Source: JBBIRW01 sp037441565 (lineage in GTDB: Bacteria > Desulfobacterota > JBBIRW01). Taken from it: a DNA stretch of 64,000 nucleotides. The notes below the pieces were generated by a model. That model had not been told where the DNA came from. It ran no database searches and saw nothing but the letters and a program-made list of their open reading frames with translations. The translations under genes and the position numbers were made by a program. Positions 52,650 to 62,321 of this stretch are shown one piece after another; within the stretch, counting starts at the first letter, position 1, and each line of letters begins with the position of its first letter. The stretch is taken from assembly GCA_037441565.1 (NCBI GenBank), contig JBBIRW010000001.1, positions 62,001 through 126,000 on the forward strand, read 5' to 3'.

Positions 52650-53897
52650 ATGAAAGGGGATTTTTATTATCAATCATCACCCAGAATTCAGGATTATATG
52701 CCTATTGTGGGGAGAAGCACCATCGAGGAGTTAATGATGCTTGCTGAGAAGTTATCCGGAAAGATCGTTCAGAATATTAATTCCACATATACAGGAGGAG
52801 GCGTTGCTGAAATACTGAGGCGAATGATTCCACTGTTGAGACAGCTCGGGGTTGATGCGAGATGGACTACAATTACCGGAAGCGAGGAGTTTTTTAATTT
52901 AACAAAAAAAATTCATAACGCATTGCATGGAAGGAAGGAAGAGATTGCTCCTGAGGAATTTGATCTATTCCTGGAGGTGAACAAAAGGAATATGAAAGAG
53001 ATCAACTTTCAGGGTGATATCTTTTTCATTCATGATCCTCAACCGGTTGCACTTATAGAAAAAAGGAGGGAGATTGGTAAAAAATGGGTCTGGAGATGCC
53101 ATATAGATGTATCAAATCCCGACAGGAAGGTATGGGATTTTTTGAGAAGATTTGTTGTTAATTATGATGCTGCCGTTTTTTCAGCACCAAATTTTGCTCA
53201 GGAGCTTCCTATAAGACAGTTCATGATTTCACCCTCTATTGACCCATTAAGCAGCAAAAATATGGAGCTTTCTGACGAAATCATCGATTCGGTCTTAAGA
53301 AGATTTGGTATAGACAGAGAAAGACCTATAATTATCCAGATATCGCGTTTTGACTACCTAAAGGACCCAATAGGGGTTATCAAGGCATTTGAGATGGTGA
53401 GGAAGAGTATAAATTGTCAGCTTGTCCTTGCCGGAGGACCTGCTGCAGATGATCCAGAATCTGAAAAGGTTCTAAAAGAGGTTAAGGAGAGGGCCTCTTC
53501 TAATCCCGATATACATGTGTTGCTACTTCCACCGGACAGCGACATAGAGATCAATGCCCTTCAGAGGGCATCCACGATTATTGTTCAGAAATCAATAAGA
53601 GAAGGATTTGGTCTTACAGTAACGGAAGCACTCTGGAAGGGGAAACCTGTTGTTGCATCTGCTGTGGGTGGTATACCTCTTCAGGTAAAGAACAGGATTA
53701 CGGGTCTGCTGTGTTACAGTATTGAGGGTGCAGCCTATGCGATAAAACTTCTCCTGGGGAATCCTGAGTATGCCTTATTCCTTGGTAAGAATGGAAAAGA
53801 GCATGTTCGACAGAACTTCTTAATTACTCGACACTTGAAGGACTATCTGCTCCTGTTTATATTCCTTTACCACAATTCTGATGAAATTTTTCTTTAA
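52650..53897 (+). CDS. treT: Trehalose synthase TreT (retaining GT4)
   Basis: TreT makes trehalose from a nucleoside-diphosphate glucose and glucose. The 415-aa protein opens with the family segment VGRSTIEELMMLAEKL and INSTYTGGGVAEILRRMIPLL, has FFIHDPQPVALI and WRCHIDVSNPD, and ends in a GT-B domain with QISRFDYLKDP and the REGFGLTVTEALWKGKPVV motif. ATG 52650 is chosen over TTG 52635 because GAGGA precedes it. It follows the MscS fusion gene by seven bases, so channel and enzyme are probably co-expressed. Confidence 0.9.
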   Translation: MKGDFYYQSSPRIQDYMPIVGRSTIEELMMLAEKLSGKIVQNINSTYTGGGVAEILRRMIPLLRQLGVDARWTTITGSEEFFNLTKKIHNALHGRKEEIAPEEFDLFLEVNKRNMKEINFQGDIFFIHDPQPVALIEKRREIGKKWVWRCHIDVSNPDRKVWDFLRRFVVNYDAAVFSAPNFAQELPIRQFMISPSIDPLSSKNMELSDEIIDSVLRRFGIDRERPIIIQISRFDYLKDPIGVIKAFEMVRKSINCQLVLAGGPAADDPESEKVLKEVKERASSNPDIHVLLLPPDSDIEINALQRASTIIVQKSIREGFGLTVTEALWKGKPVVASAVGGIPLQVKNRITGLLCYSIEGAAYAIKLLLGNPEYALFLGKNGKEHVRQNFLITRHLKDYLLLFIFLYHNSDEIFL

Positions 53898-54007
53898 TCT
53901 TTGCTATAATAACAAAAAATCCCCTTATCTTTGTCGGAATTATTTTATTTTCTGATATCCTTTTTCTTTAACTGTTTCTGAAACTAATAAATTTTGTGGT
54001 TTAAAAG

Positions 54008-56248
54008 ATGAAGATAACACTGCATCTGGTCATATCACTTATCCTTATCGTTGGTCTTTCTGCTCTTGCCTTTTCACTCTATGGAGTAAGAGAAGAGAAG
54101 GCCCATCTTATCGGTGAGCTCGAACGCAGAAGCATAATACTTGGTGAAAGTCTTCAGGAGTCTGTTGTTGCACTGATAGGTTCCGGTTCGATTCAGCGGT
54201 TGACCAGATTTGTTGAAAAATTTGGAAATCGTGAAAGGCTAAAGGGAATAGCTGTTTATGATAGAAGTGGAAATATAATAGCTGCAACATCAGAACTCAG
54301 GAAAGGGATTGATAAAATCTATGCCCATATTGTGGATTCCATCACCGAGAAAAAGCCAAAGGGCGAGTTTGTGAATTTTGATGATAAAAAGCTCTACATA
54401 TATATACTTCCCATTAGAAGAGAGGAGGAGTTCATAGGGACCATTGCACTCTTTCAGGATGCCTCATATATCGATGTAAGGCTTCTCAGTATATGGAAAT
54501 ACAACTTCATCCGTTTCCTTATCTTATCGGTGCTTATCATGATTGTAACAGTATTTGTAATCCGCTGGAGTATCACGGGTCCCATTGCTCAGATAGCGGA
54601 ATGGGTAAGGGAGCTCCGTATGGGCAAGAGGAGCATAATGGAGCCTGAGAATTTAAGGGGCAATGTCCTCTCACCCCTTGTATCGGAGGTAACACATCTC
54701 GCAAAAAGTCTTTCCATGGCTCGAACAAGAGCGGAAGAAGAGGCTATGCTCCGTCTGCAGATGGAAACACTCTGGACAGCCTCGCGACTGAAGGAATATA
54801 TGAAAGCCCAGCTTGGCGATAAGAAACTCTATCTTATATCAAACAAAGAACCTTATATGCATGTGAGGGATGGAAGGACCATCAGATGTATCATCCCTGC
54901 GGGTGGGCTTGTAACAGCTCTCGATCCGGTCATGCGCGTTTGTGATGGCGTATGGATAGCACACGGAAGCGGAGATGCTGATAGAGAGATGGTTGATGGA
55001 GATGATAAGATAAGGGTTCCACCCAATGAAGAATCCTATACACTGAAGAGGATATGGCTTACAAAGGAGGAAGAGAACGGCTACTATTATGGATTTTCCA
55101 ATGAGGGACTATGGCCCTTATGTCATATTACCCACACTCGCCCCATATTTCGACTGGAGGATTGGGTTCAATATCAAAAGGTAAATGAGAAGTTTGCGGA
55201 GGCAGTACTTAAGGAGATTGCCAGTGAGGAATCACCCATTGTTCTTATTCAGGATTATCATTTTGCGCTTCTTCCTTTCTTGATCAAAAAAAGACGACCA
55301 GATGCGAGGATTGCGCTCTTCTGGCATATACCATGGCCAAACCCTGAATCGTTCGGAATATGTCCGTGGAGGGAGGAGATCCTTATAGGAATGCTTGGAG
55401 CTGATCTTATTGGGTTTCACATACAGTTCTTCTGCAACAATTTTATGGATACTATTAATAGATTTCTTGAATCGCGTATCGATTGGGAGCATTTTCTTAT
55501 AGAAAGGGGAGGGCATTCCACGTTGATAAGACCATTTCCCATAAGTGTTAGTTTTGAAGATTTATCGAGCGATATGATCACATTTTCTGATATAAAGGAG
55601 CTCAGGGAAATGCTACTAAAAGAGATGAATGTTCATTCAAAATATATCGGTGTCGGCGTTGATCGAATTGACTATACAAAGGGGATCCCTGAAAGATTCC
55701 GCACTATTGAGCGTTTTTTTGAGAAATATCCGGAGTATATAGGGAACTTTACATTCATAGAGCTTGGCGCACCAAGCAGGATACACATAAGGCGTTACCG
55801 TGAACTTATCACAGAGGTTGAGGAGATGGTAGACAGGATCAACTGGCGCTTTCAGTCGAAGGTATGGAAACCCATAATATTTCTTAAGGGACATCACAGT
55901 CATGATGAAATCTACAAATTTTACAGAATAGCAGATCTATGCATGGTGACATCCCTTCATGATGGGATGAATCTTGTTGCAAAGGAGTTTGTGGCAACAC
56001 GTGTTGATGAGGATGGAGTGCTGATTTTGAGTCAGTTTACTGGTGCTGCGCGGGAGTTGAGGGATGCTCTCATTGTTAATCCATATAATATCGAGGAGAT
56101 GGCAGATGCTATCAAGATTGCCCTTACCATGGATATTGAAGAGAGGAGGGAAAGGATGAAGAGGATGAGGATGGTTCTCAGAGAACATAATATATACCGC
56201 TGGGCAGGTAAACTGATAGAGACGTTGGTAAGGTTGCGTATTTCATGA
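54008..56248 (+). CDS. Membrane-anchored sensor-HAMP trehalose-6-phosphate synthase (OtsA fusion)
   Basis: This 746-aa protein joins a receptor-like module to a GT20 enzyme. It has a helix at about 7-27, an extracytoplasmic domain at 28-165, a second helix at 168-188 and a HAMP-like linker at 188-245 (starting ITGPIAQIAEWV). The OtsA domain follows from about 270, with YLISNKEPY, IPAGGLVTALDPV, GVDRIDYTKGIPERF and SLHDGMNLVAKEFVA. OtsA makes trehalose 6-phosphate from UDP-glucose and glucose 6-phosphate. The fusion suggests synthesis gated by an external or membrane signal. The 110-base gap upstream holds no convincing promoter or ribosome site. Confidence 0.9.
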   Translation: MKITLHLVISLILIVGLSALAFSLYGVREEKAHLIGELERRSIILGESLQESVVALIGSGSIQRLTRFVEKFGNRERLKGIAVYDRSGNIIAATSELRKGIDKIYAHIVDSITEKKPKGEFVNFDDKKLYIYILPIRREEEFIGTIALFQDASYIDVRLLSIWKYNFIRFLILSVLIMIVTVFVIRWSITGPIAQIAEWVRELRMGKRSIMEPENLRGNVLSPLVSEVTHLAKSLSMARTRAEEEAMLRLQMETLWTASRLKEYMKAQLGDKKLYLISNKEPYMHVRDGRTIRCIIPAGGLVTALDPVMRVCDGVWIAHGSGDADREMVDGDDKIRVPPNEESYTLKRIWLTKEEENGYYYGFSNEGLWPLCHITHTRPIFRLEDWVQYQKVNEKFAEAVLKEIASEESPIVLIQDYHFALLPFLIKKRRPDARIALFWHIPWPNPESFGICPWREEILIGMLGADLIGFHIQFFCNNFMDTINRFLESRIDWEHFLIERGGHSTLIRPFPISVSFEDLSSDMITFSDIKELREMLLKEMNVHSKYIGVGVDRIDYTKGIPERFRTIERFFEKYPEYIGNFTFIELGAPSRIHIRRYRELITEVEEMVDRINWRFQSKVWKPIIFLKGHHSHDEIYKFYRIADLCMVTSLHDGMNLVAKEFVATRVDEDGVLILSQFTGAARELRDALIVNPYNIEEMADAIKIALTMDIEERRERMKRMRMVLREHNIYRWAGKLIETLVRLRIS

Positions 56249-56279
56249 TTATTTTTGCAAAGGGAATCAATCGCTGGAG

Positions 56280-57074
56280 ATGGCACTATATTTCTTCCAT
56301 GAAAACCACCGGCAAAGAATTGGTAGGATTGGAAAGATAGCACTATTCCTGGATTTTGATGGTACCCTTGTCCCGATAAGAAAAGAGCCCGGCTTATGCT
56401 ATCTGACTGATAGTATAAAAAGAGAGCTGAACGCACTCCTTTGTTTCCCCAGCATTCGAATCACAATTTTAACAGGAAGATCGCTTTCAGATATCAAAAG
56501 AAGGGTTGGGATTAAAAATATTTATTACGGAGGAAATCATGGGGTAGATATCTGGGGACCAGATATAAGATTCACACATCCTGATGCTGAAAGGGCGAGA
56601 CAAATTTTAAAGCGTATTAAAAGAGAGCTTGATGCAAAATTCAGAGGTATCGATGGTGTGTTTATTGAAGATAAAAAATATTCACTGACCATACATTACA
56701 GAGCTGCAGGAAGGGAGAAAGTTTCGTCCATATTGAGTTTATTTTATAGAACAGCTGGTAAACTGATCAAGGAATATGGATTGGATATAATAAAAGGGAA
56801 AAGTGTTCTGGAAATATTTCCTACCTCATCATGGAATAAGGGTAGAGCAGCCCTCTGGCTTCTTTCCAAATTAAGTGGTGGGTTTTTCCCCATATACATA
56901 GGTGATGATATAACAGATGAGAGTGCCTTCAGCGCGCTTCGCAATAGAGGAATAACTGTTTGCGTGCGAAGATCAAAACAAACATTTGCAGATTACTATA
57001 TCAAAAGCCAGAGGGAAATGGTGAAATTTTTACAGTTTATCCGAAAATACCATCAGCCTGATGATCCTCTTTGA
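56280..57074 (+). CDS. otsB: Trehalose-6-phosphate phosphatase
   Basis: OtsB removes phosphate from trehalose 6-phosphate, completing the OtsAB route. The 264-aa HAD protein has the nucleophile motif LFLDFDGTLVPI, ILTGRSLSDIK, YYGGNHGVDIWG and the metal-binding IYIGDDITDESAF. It follows the OtsA fusion after 31 bases. The ATG is preceded only by a close GGAG, with AAGGGA further up, so the start is fairly but not fully certain. Confidence 0.93.
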   Translation: MALYFFHENHRQRIGRIGKIALFLDFDGTLVPIRKEPGLCYLTDSIKRELNALLCFPSIRITILTGRSLSDIKRRVGIKNIYYGGNHGVDIWGPDIRFTHPDAERARQILKRIKRELDAKFRGIDGVFIEDKKYSLTIHYRAAGREKVSSILSLFYRTAGKLIKEYGLDIIKGKSVLEIFPTSSWNKGRAALWLLSKLSGGFFPIYIGDDITDESAFSALRNRGITVCVRRSKQTFADYYIKSQREMVKFLQFIRKYHQPDDPL

Positions 57075-57109
57075 AATTCCTGTTTTTTGATTGTAATTAG
57101 ACATGTTCT

Positions 57110-57138
57110 TTGCATGAATCTGGCGATTCAATTAAAAT
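57110..57138 (+). promoter_or_regulatory. Sigma70-type promoter for emrAB
   Basis: TTGCAT (57110-57115) and TAAAAT (57133-57138) are spaced by 17 bases in the 110-base gap before the adaptor gene. The predicted start is near 57145, about 40 bases before ATG 57185. Confidence 0.5.
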
Positions 57139-57184
57139 AACATTTTATTGAGGAATACATAGTTGATGAGAGGGGTAAGATTAT

Positions 57185-58270
57185 ATGGAGATTCAGAAAA
57201 ATAAAAAAAGGAAGATAGTTGTAGTATCAGCGCTTGTCTTTTTATTCCTTATCGGATTTATAAGCATTTTCTTCTATCTTAGATACAGGGCTACCCATAT
57301 TACCACAGATGATGCCTTTATAGAGGGTCGAATCTATAGGATCAGTCCAAAGATATCGGGTACGGTTATGTCGGTCCATGTAGAGGATAATCAATTTGTA
57401 AAGAAAGGGGATCTATTAGTTGAAATAGAGCGGGATGATTTTGATGTGGAGGTAAAAAAGGCCATGGCCGGGCTGGAAGCAGAGAGGAAGAGGTTATTGG
57501 AATTAAATTATAATCTCGAATCTTCCCGGAAGAAGCTGGAAGAGCTCATGGCAGCACTCAGGGCAGCGAAGGCTAATCTTGAACTTCAAGAAGCAAATAT
57601 GAGGCAGACAAAGATAGATCTGGAAAGAGCGGAGGGACTTCTCAGGGAGGAAGTAATTCCAAGGGAGAAATATGACAGGGCGAAGACTGCCTATGACATA
57701 GCAGTTGCCCAGGTAAAGGCTACAGAGGAACAGATAAAGCAAATAGAGGCATCCATAAGCACACAGATTGTAAATACAAAGCAGGCAGAAGTTACCGTTG
57801 AATCGCAGAAGGCGTTGATAAAATTTAAGGAGGCTTTTCTTAAGGAGGCTGAGTTAAACAGAAGCTATACAAACATTTATGCCCCATCAAATGGATATAT
57901 AACACGCAAAGCGGTTGAGAAAGGAAATTATGTTCATGCGGGACAGCCTATAATGGCGATAGTACCTCTTGATGAAATATGGGTTGTTGCGAACTACAAG
58001 GAAACTCAGCTTGAGAGGGTAAGACCTGGTCAGAGAGTTCAGATAAGGGTCGATACATATCCGGGGAAAGTATTCAGTGGAAGGGTTGAAAGTATTATGG
58101 CAGGAACAGGCTCTGTTTTCTCCCTATTTCCCCCCGAAAATGCAACCGGAACATACGTAAAGGTTGTCCAGAGAGTTCCGGTAAAGATCGTATTTGATCA
58201 GGAGCCAGACCAGAAATACATTCTGAGGATAGGTATGTCTGTTATTCCAACAATTATTATTGAGGATTAA
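57185..58270 (+). CDS. EmrA/HlyD-type membrane-fusion adaptor
   Basis: The 361-aa protein has one N-terminal membrane helix (about 11-32), the barrel-sandwich (lipoyl-like) segment ISPKISGTVMSVHVEDNQFVKKGD, a long coiled coil (about 90-210) and a beta-barrel C-terminus with VVANYKETQLERVRPGQRV. Such adaptors connect an inner-membrane pump to a TolC-type outer-membrane channel. The pump gene follows after four bases and a TolC-like gene lies 2.2 kb away on the other strand. Confidence 0.92.
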   Translation: MEIQKNKKRKIVVVSALVFLFLIGFISIFFYLRYRATHITTDDAFIEGRIYRISPKISGTVMSVHVEDNQFVKKGDLLVEIERDDFDVEVKKAMAGLEAERKRLLELNYNLESSRKKLEELMAALRAAKANLELQEANMRQTKIDLERAEGLLREEVIPREKYDRAKTAYDIAVAQVKATEEQIKQIEASISTQIVNTKQAEVTVESQKALIKFKEAFLKEAELNRSYTNIYAPSNGYITRKAVEKGNYVHAGQPIMAIVPLDEIWVVANYKETQLERVRPGQRVQIRVDTYPGKVFSGRVESIMAGTGSVFSLFPPENATGTYVKVVQRVPVKIVFDQEPDQKYILRIGMSVIPTIIIED

Positions 58271-58274
58271 CGAA

Positions 58275-59804
58275 ATGCCTGTCAATAAATGGCTTGTTGC
58301 ACTTACTGTGATGTTACCGACACTTATTGAAATAATTGATATGTCCATTGTTATTGTATCTCTCGGTCATATAAGAGGAAGTCTATCAGCCGGGGTTGAT
58401 GAATCAACATGGATAATAACATCATATCTTGTGTCGAATGCAGTAATAATACCGATGTCCGGATGGTTAAGCAGGTTGATAGGAAGAAAAAGATACCTTA
58501 TTTCATCGGTAGCTCTTTTTACAATAAGTTCCTTTATGTGTGGCTCATCAAGAACCTTGAATATACTCATCTTTTTTAGAATTCTCCAGGGTATCGCAGG
58601 AGGAGGTCTGCAACCTCTTGCTCAGGCAATACTTCTGGAAACCTTTCCTGTTGAACAGCATGGGATTGCAATGGCTATCTACGGGATAGGTATAATGTTC
58701 GGACCCATAATAGGACCACTTCTTGGAGGATGGATCACGGATAACTGGTCATGGCCATGGATCTTTTATATAAATATACCGATCGGGATAGTATCAATAA
58801 TTATGGCGATGTTTTTCATTATCGATCCTGGCTATATGAGGGCCGTGAGGATGAAGATAGATTTTATGGGAATTCTTCTACTTGCTATCGGTATTGGGTG
58901 CCTGCAGTTTATTCTCGACAGGGGAGAAAGGCATGACTGGTTTGAATCTGATCTGATTTTCTGGCTCGCGATTGTTAGCTTAACTGCTCTAACATTTTTT
59001 GTTGTTGTTGAATTACTTTTTGCGGAACACCCTGTTGTTAATCTTACACTCTTCAAAAAAATCTCATTCACAATGGGAAACATAGTGATGTTCTTTACGT
59101 TTTTTAATCTCTTTGGAAGCATTACCCTTCTTCCTATTTATGTGCAAACACTGATGGGTTATACTGCAACCCTTGCAGGACTTGTTCTCGCCCCTGGTGG
59201 TGTAGCAACAATGATTACAATGCCCGTGGTTGGAAGGTTTGTTAACATTGTCAGTCCAAAATTAATTCTCGCCCTCGGGATACTCGTATGTTCCTATTCA
59301 ACATATCTTATGTCGGGTTTCAATCTTCAGGCAGATTTTGTTTCTATTGCATGGCCGAGGATAGTTCTTGGATTCGGCATGGGTTTCACTGTTATTCCAT
59401 TGATGACATTAACCCTTTCAAACATCAGAAAGGAAGAGATGGGTAATGCAACAGCCATATTCAATACATTGAGGAATCTTGGAGGTAGTTTCGGTGTGGC
59501 AATCGCTACAACTATGATCTCAAGGCGTGCACAGATGCATCATCTTCACCTGGTTGAGCACATGTCCCCATTTGATCATGAATACCAGCAAGCGGCATCA
59601 CAGGCTGCACGGTATCTATTTCTTAGAGGGTGGGATAGTTTCAGTTCAGGCTATGCAGGTCTTAGTGCAATTTATAGGGAATTAGTGAGACAGGGATCCA
59701 TGCTTGCATTTAATGATGTGTTTTATATGTTAAGTGTATTTATGATTTTAACTCTTCCCCTTCTTGTATTCATCAGGAGGGCGAAAGTAGAAGATGAACA
59801 TTAA
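58275..59804 (+). CDS. EmrB-type DHA2 (14-helix) MFS drug exporter
   Basis: The 509-aa protein has about 14 predicted membrane helices and DHA2 signatures: IIDMSIVIVSLGHI in the first helix, WIITSYLVSNAVIIPMSGWL, GRKRYL after helix 2 and GGWITDNWSWPWIFYINIPIG in the motif C region. ATG 58275 is chosen over TTG 58260 because GAGGA precedes it. With EmrA it would export hydrophobic compounds by proton antiport; the substrate range is unknown. Confidence 0.93.
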   Translation: MPVNKWLVALTVMLPTLIEIIDMSIVIVSLGHIRGSLSAGVDESTWIITSYLVSNAVIIPMSGWLSRLIGRKRYLISSVALFTISSFMCGSSRTLNILIFFRILQGIAGGGLQPLAQAILLETFPVEQHGIAMAIYGIGIMFGPIIGPLLGGWITDNWSWPWIFYINIPIGIVSIIMAMFFIIDPGYMRAVRMKIDFMGILLLAIGIGCLQFILDRGERHDWFESDLIFWLAIVSLTALTFFVVVELLFAEHPVVNLTLFKKISFTMGNIVMFFTFFNLFGSITLLPIYVQTLMGYTATLAGLVLAPGGVATMITMPVVGRFVNIVSPKLILALGILVCSYSTYLMSGFNLQADFVSIAWPRIVLGFGMGFTVIPLMTLTLSNIRKEEMGNATAIFNTLRNLGGSFGVAIATTMISRRAQMHHLHLVEHMSPFDHEYQQAASQAARYLFLRGWDSFSSGYAGLSAIYRELVRQGSMLAFNDVFYMLSVFMILTLPLLVFIRRAKVEDEH

Positions 59805-59851
59805 GTAACCCTGGAAGGGTGATTAGATGTAACCTGTTTTAAAATTTTTTA

Positions 59852-59936
59852 TGCCTGGGGCGGGAATCGAACCCGCACGGAGGAAACCTCCAAGGGATTT
59901 TAAGTCCCTTGCGTCTGCCTATTCCGCCACCCAGGC
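59852..59936 (-). tRNA. tRNA-Leu (UAA anticodon)
   Basis: The minus strand gives an 85-base tRNA. The acceptor stem GCCTGGG pairs with CCCAGGC and the discriminator is A. The anticodon loop is CTTAAAA (anticodon TAA), with a long class II variable arm and a T-loop GGTTCGATTCC. The 3' CCA is not encoded. It lies alone between emrB and the TusA-like gene; no integrase or att-like repeat was seen beside it. Confidence 0.97.
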
Positions 59937-60020
59937 AAAAATATTATGACAGGTTAGTTATTTTTTATTATAATTTTTATTAATAAACATTTCCACAATT
60001 TTGGAAGGGACGGAATTAGA

Positions 60021-60494
60021 ATGGACGAATTTAAGAAATCCGATAGATTTCTAAATTTATTAGGAAAATATAGCCCTGAAGTAGAACTGGAAGTGAAAAG
60101 ATATCTCAAAGTCATGAAGGATTGGGAGGTTCTCGAGATTCTCGCTGATGACCCGGTATCCGTAAATAAAACCCTCCCCCATCTGTGCGAAAGAAGGGGT
60201 CTTAAATATGAAATAATGAGTGAAGGATGGGGATTATGGAGGATAATGATAGAGAAGACAGCACTGAGGGGAGGGGATAAAACGCTGGATCTCAGGGGGA
60301 GTTTTAGCCCACTTCCTGAAAAGGAAGTTATAGATGAGATCAAGGGATTGGAGGGTGGAATGATACTTGCAGTAATTACAGATGATGATGTTTCCGCAAA
60401 GCATACACTCCCACGCTTATGTAAAAGAATGAATTACCGATGGAGATGCTTTCGTCTGAATGATTACTGGAAATTTTTAATTGAGAAAATTTAA
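60021..60494 (+). CDS. Tandem TusA-like domain protein lacking the catalytic cysteines
   Basis: The 157-aa protein has two TusA-like halves. The second is clear: LDLRGSFSPLPEKEVIDEIK, AVITDDDVSAKHTLPRLCKRMNY and YWKFLIEK. The first shows KYSPEVELEVKRYL, EILADDPVSVNKTLPHLCERRGL and LWRIMIEK. The conserved sulfur-carrying Cys of the CPxP motif reads Ser in both halves. The fold is therefore likely kept but sulfur transfer by the usual residue is not. AAGGGA precedes the ATG. It is convergent with and overlaps the tolC-like gene by 18 bases. Confidence 0.72.
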   Translation: MDEFKKSDRFLNLLGKYSPEVELEVKRYLKVMKDWEVLEILADDPVSVNKTLPHLCERRGLKYEIMSEGWGLWRIMIEKTALRGGDKTLDLRGSFSPLPEKEVIDEIKGLEGGMILAVITDDDVSAKHTLPRLCKRMNYRWRCFRLNDYWKFLIEKI

Positions 60495-62081
60495 TGCATT
60501 TAATTCTTCCATGATTAACCCTGTTGCCCTTTTCCATCTTGATATAGAAAGATTATAATCGATTATTGCTTTTATCTCCTCGGTCTTTGCTGCTATAAGA
60601 TCCCTCTGCATCTGAAAAACATTGTAAGATGTTGAAAGACCAACAGCGAATTTCTTTTCTTCAGCTCTTAATCTCTCCTCAGCGAGTATCCTTGATTTTC
60701 TGGCAGCCTCGATCCTTTCCATATTTGTATTTATATCCCTTATGGTCTGCCTGACCTCAACGAATATTTTCTGTTCTGAATTTTTTATATTTATGAGCGC
60801 TTTTTCCCTTTCAAGGATACTTTGTTTGTATGCTGCATCTGCCTGTCTATTTCCAATGGGATATTCAAAGTAGATCCCGATCTGCCAGCTATAGTAATTT
60901 CCCGAAGAGAGGGTATCGATGGAGTCATAAAGATCCCCTTCAAATGGGGATGAAAAGGGCCCGGATATTGTAATAAGATAGGGGTTTATCTTTCCAGAAA
61001 GGCCGTTAAGGGAGAATGTGCCTTTTAGATCAAGAAGGGGATATCTACTGTTTTTTGTTAACTTGAGGATAAGTCCCTTTGATTCCGCATCCATCTTTGC
61101 AGTTAAATATTCAGGTCTTCTCTGTAATGCGGTAGCTATGCTTTCATCTTCAGCTACCGTGAATTTCGTAATGGATGGTTCATCAGAGGGAATTATTGTC
61201 CTCTCCCAGAATATGGGATCATCGATGTTTATCAGTCTTTTTAATTGGTCTTCAAGATTTTTAACCTGTGCTTCTGCTGAAATAATAGCCTCCTTTCTTG
61301 ATGCTACCTCTGCTTCTGCCTGAATAAGCTCAATAGGAGGTAGTGTTCCAACCCTCACCTGGATTTCAATTTGATGTAGAAGATCTTCAGCAAGTTTAAG
61401 TGATTCCTTATTGACCTGCAGTGATTTTATACTTTTTACAAGCTCCCAGTATGTTTTCTGGATCTCGATCATCAGATCCATGAGCTTTCTTTCAAATTCG
61501 AATTTTGAAATCTGGTAGTTATTTTTTGCAAGAAGCTCCGGAATCTTATTTATTTCAAGACCTGCATTACGAAGAAGATCCTGTTTTAAGATAAAATTGA
61601 TGTTATCCGTATACTGACTTGAGAAGATTTGAATACGCGAATTTGTTTCCAGTCTGTTGATTGAGATACTAAGCTCTGCGTCTGTTCCCGTTATAAATCT
61701 TTTTTTCAATCCCGAATTAAGTTTTCTTGACTCATCAATTATCTCCGTAACACCGGAAAGTGAAAAGGCATTAGGAAGCACCGATCTGTTTGTTGATAGG
61801 TCTGAAAAAAATATGGGATCGAAGATGCCCAGGGATTTCCTTATTTCATGCCTTGCAATCTTAGGATCAAACGAGAAGGCTTTGAGATCAAAATTGTTTT
61901 CCATCGCATATATGATACATTCCTTGAGAGAAACGGAAAGCGGAGGGAAAATGAGTTTTTCTTCAGCAAGGGTACCCCTGTTAGATAAAATTATGATGAT
62001 TAATATCAGCGTTCCCATGAATGCTATGGATGGTTTTCTGCTATCCTTTGTATGCTTTATGCGAAATTGCAGCCTGGCCAT
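60477..62081 (-). CDS. TolC-family outer-membrane efflux protein
   Basis: The 534-aa protein has an N-terminal signal-like helix (about residues 20-38 of this form), then two outer-membrane-efflux repeats. LSVSLKECIIYAMENNFDLKA opens the first; coiled-coil segments LAEDLLHQIEIQVRVGTLP and RLRAEEKKFAVGLSTSYNVF mark the paired long helices. ATG 62081 is chosen over 62093 because GGAGG sits five bases upstream. It is the likely outer-membrane partner of the EmrAB pump, though encoded on the opposite strand downstream of tRNA-Cys. Confidence 0.88.
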   Translation of the reverse strand: MARLQFRIKHTKDSRKPSIAFMGTLILIIIILSNRGTLAEEKLIFPPLSVSLKECIIYAMENNFDLKAFSFDPKIARHEIRKSLGIFDPIFFSDLSTNRSVLPNAFSLSGVTEIIDESRKLNSGLKKRFITGTDAELSISINRLETNSRIQIFSSQYTDNINFILKQDLLRNAGLEINKIPELLAKNNYQISKFEFERKLMDLMIEIQKTYWELVKSIKSLQVNKESLKLAEDLLHQIEIQVRVGTLPPIELIQAEAEVASRKEAIISAEAQVKNLEDQLKRLINIDDPIFWERTIIPSDEPSITKFTVAEDESIATALQRRPEYLTAKMDAESKGLILKLTKNSRYPLLDLKGTFSLNGLSGKINPYLITISGPFSSPFEGDLYDSIDTLSSGNYYSWQIGIYFEYPIGNRQADAAYKQSILEREKALINIKNSEQKIFVEVRQTIRDINTNMERIEAARKSRILAEERLRAEEKKFAVGLSTSYNVFQMQRDLIAAKTEEIKAIIDYNLSISRWKRATGLIMEELNALNFLN

Positions 62082-62224
62082 ATACCCCTCCATTCAACAA
62101 ACGGTTATTAATCAGCGCTGTAAATTTCTTTTGAAGCATAGTATATGATAGAGGGCCTCTGGATTGTGCGTCAATGAGAAAGCCTGATCCAGATCGTAGG
62201 TTTTGAGTAAATTTATAAAGGGAA

Positions 62225-62296
62225 AGGCGGCACCCGGATTCGAACCGGGGAATGGAGGTTTTGCAGACCTCTGCCTTTCCGCTTGGCTATGCCGCC
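62225..62296 (-). tRNA. tRNA-Cys (GCA anticodon)
   Basis: A 72-base tRNA on the minus strand. GGCGGCA pairs with TGCCGCC and the discriminator is T, as expected for tRNA-Cys. The anticodon loop is CTGCAAA and the T-loop GGTTCGAATCC. CCA is not encoded. It is 25 bases downstream of tRNA-Gly and probably co-transcribed with it. Confidence 0.97.
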
Positions 62297-62321
62297 ATAA
62301 TCTGGAGGGGTAAAAAAATAG

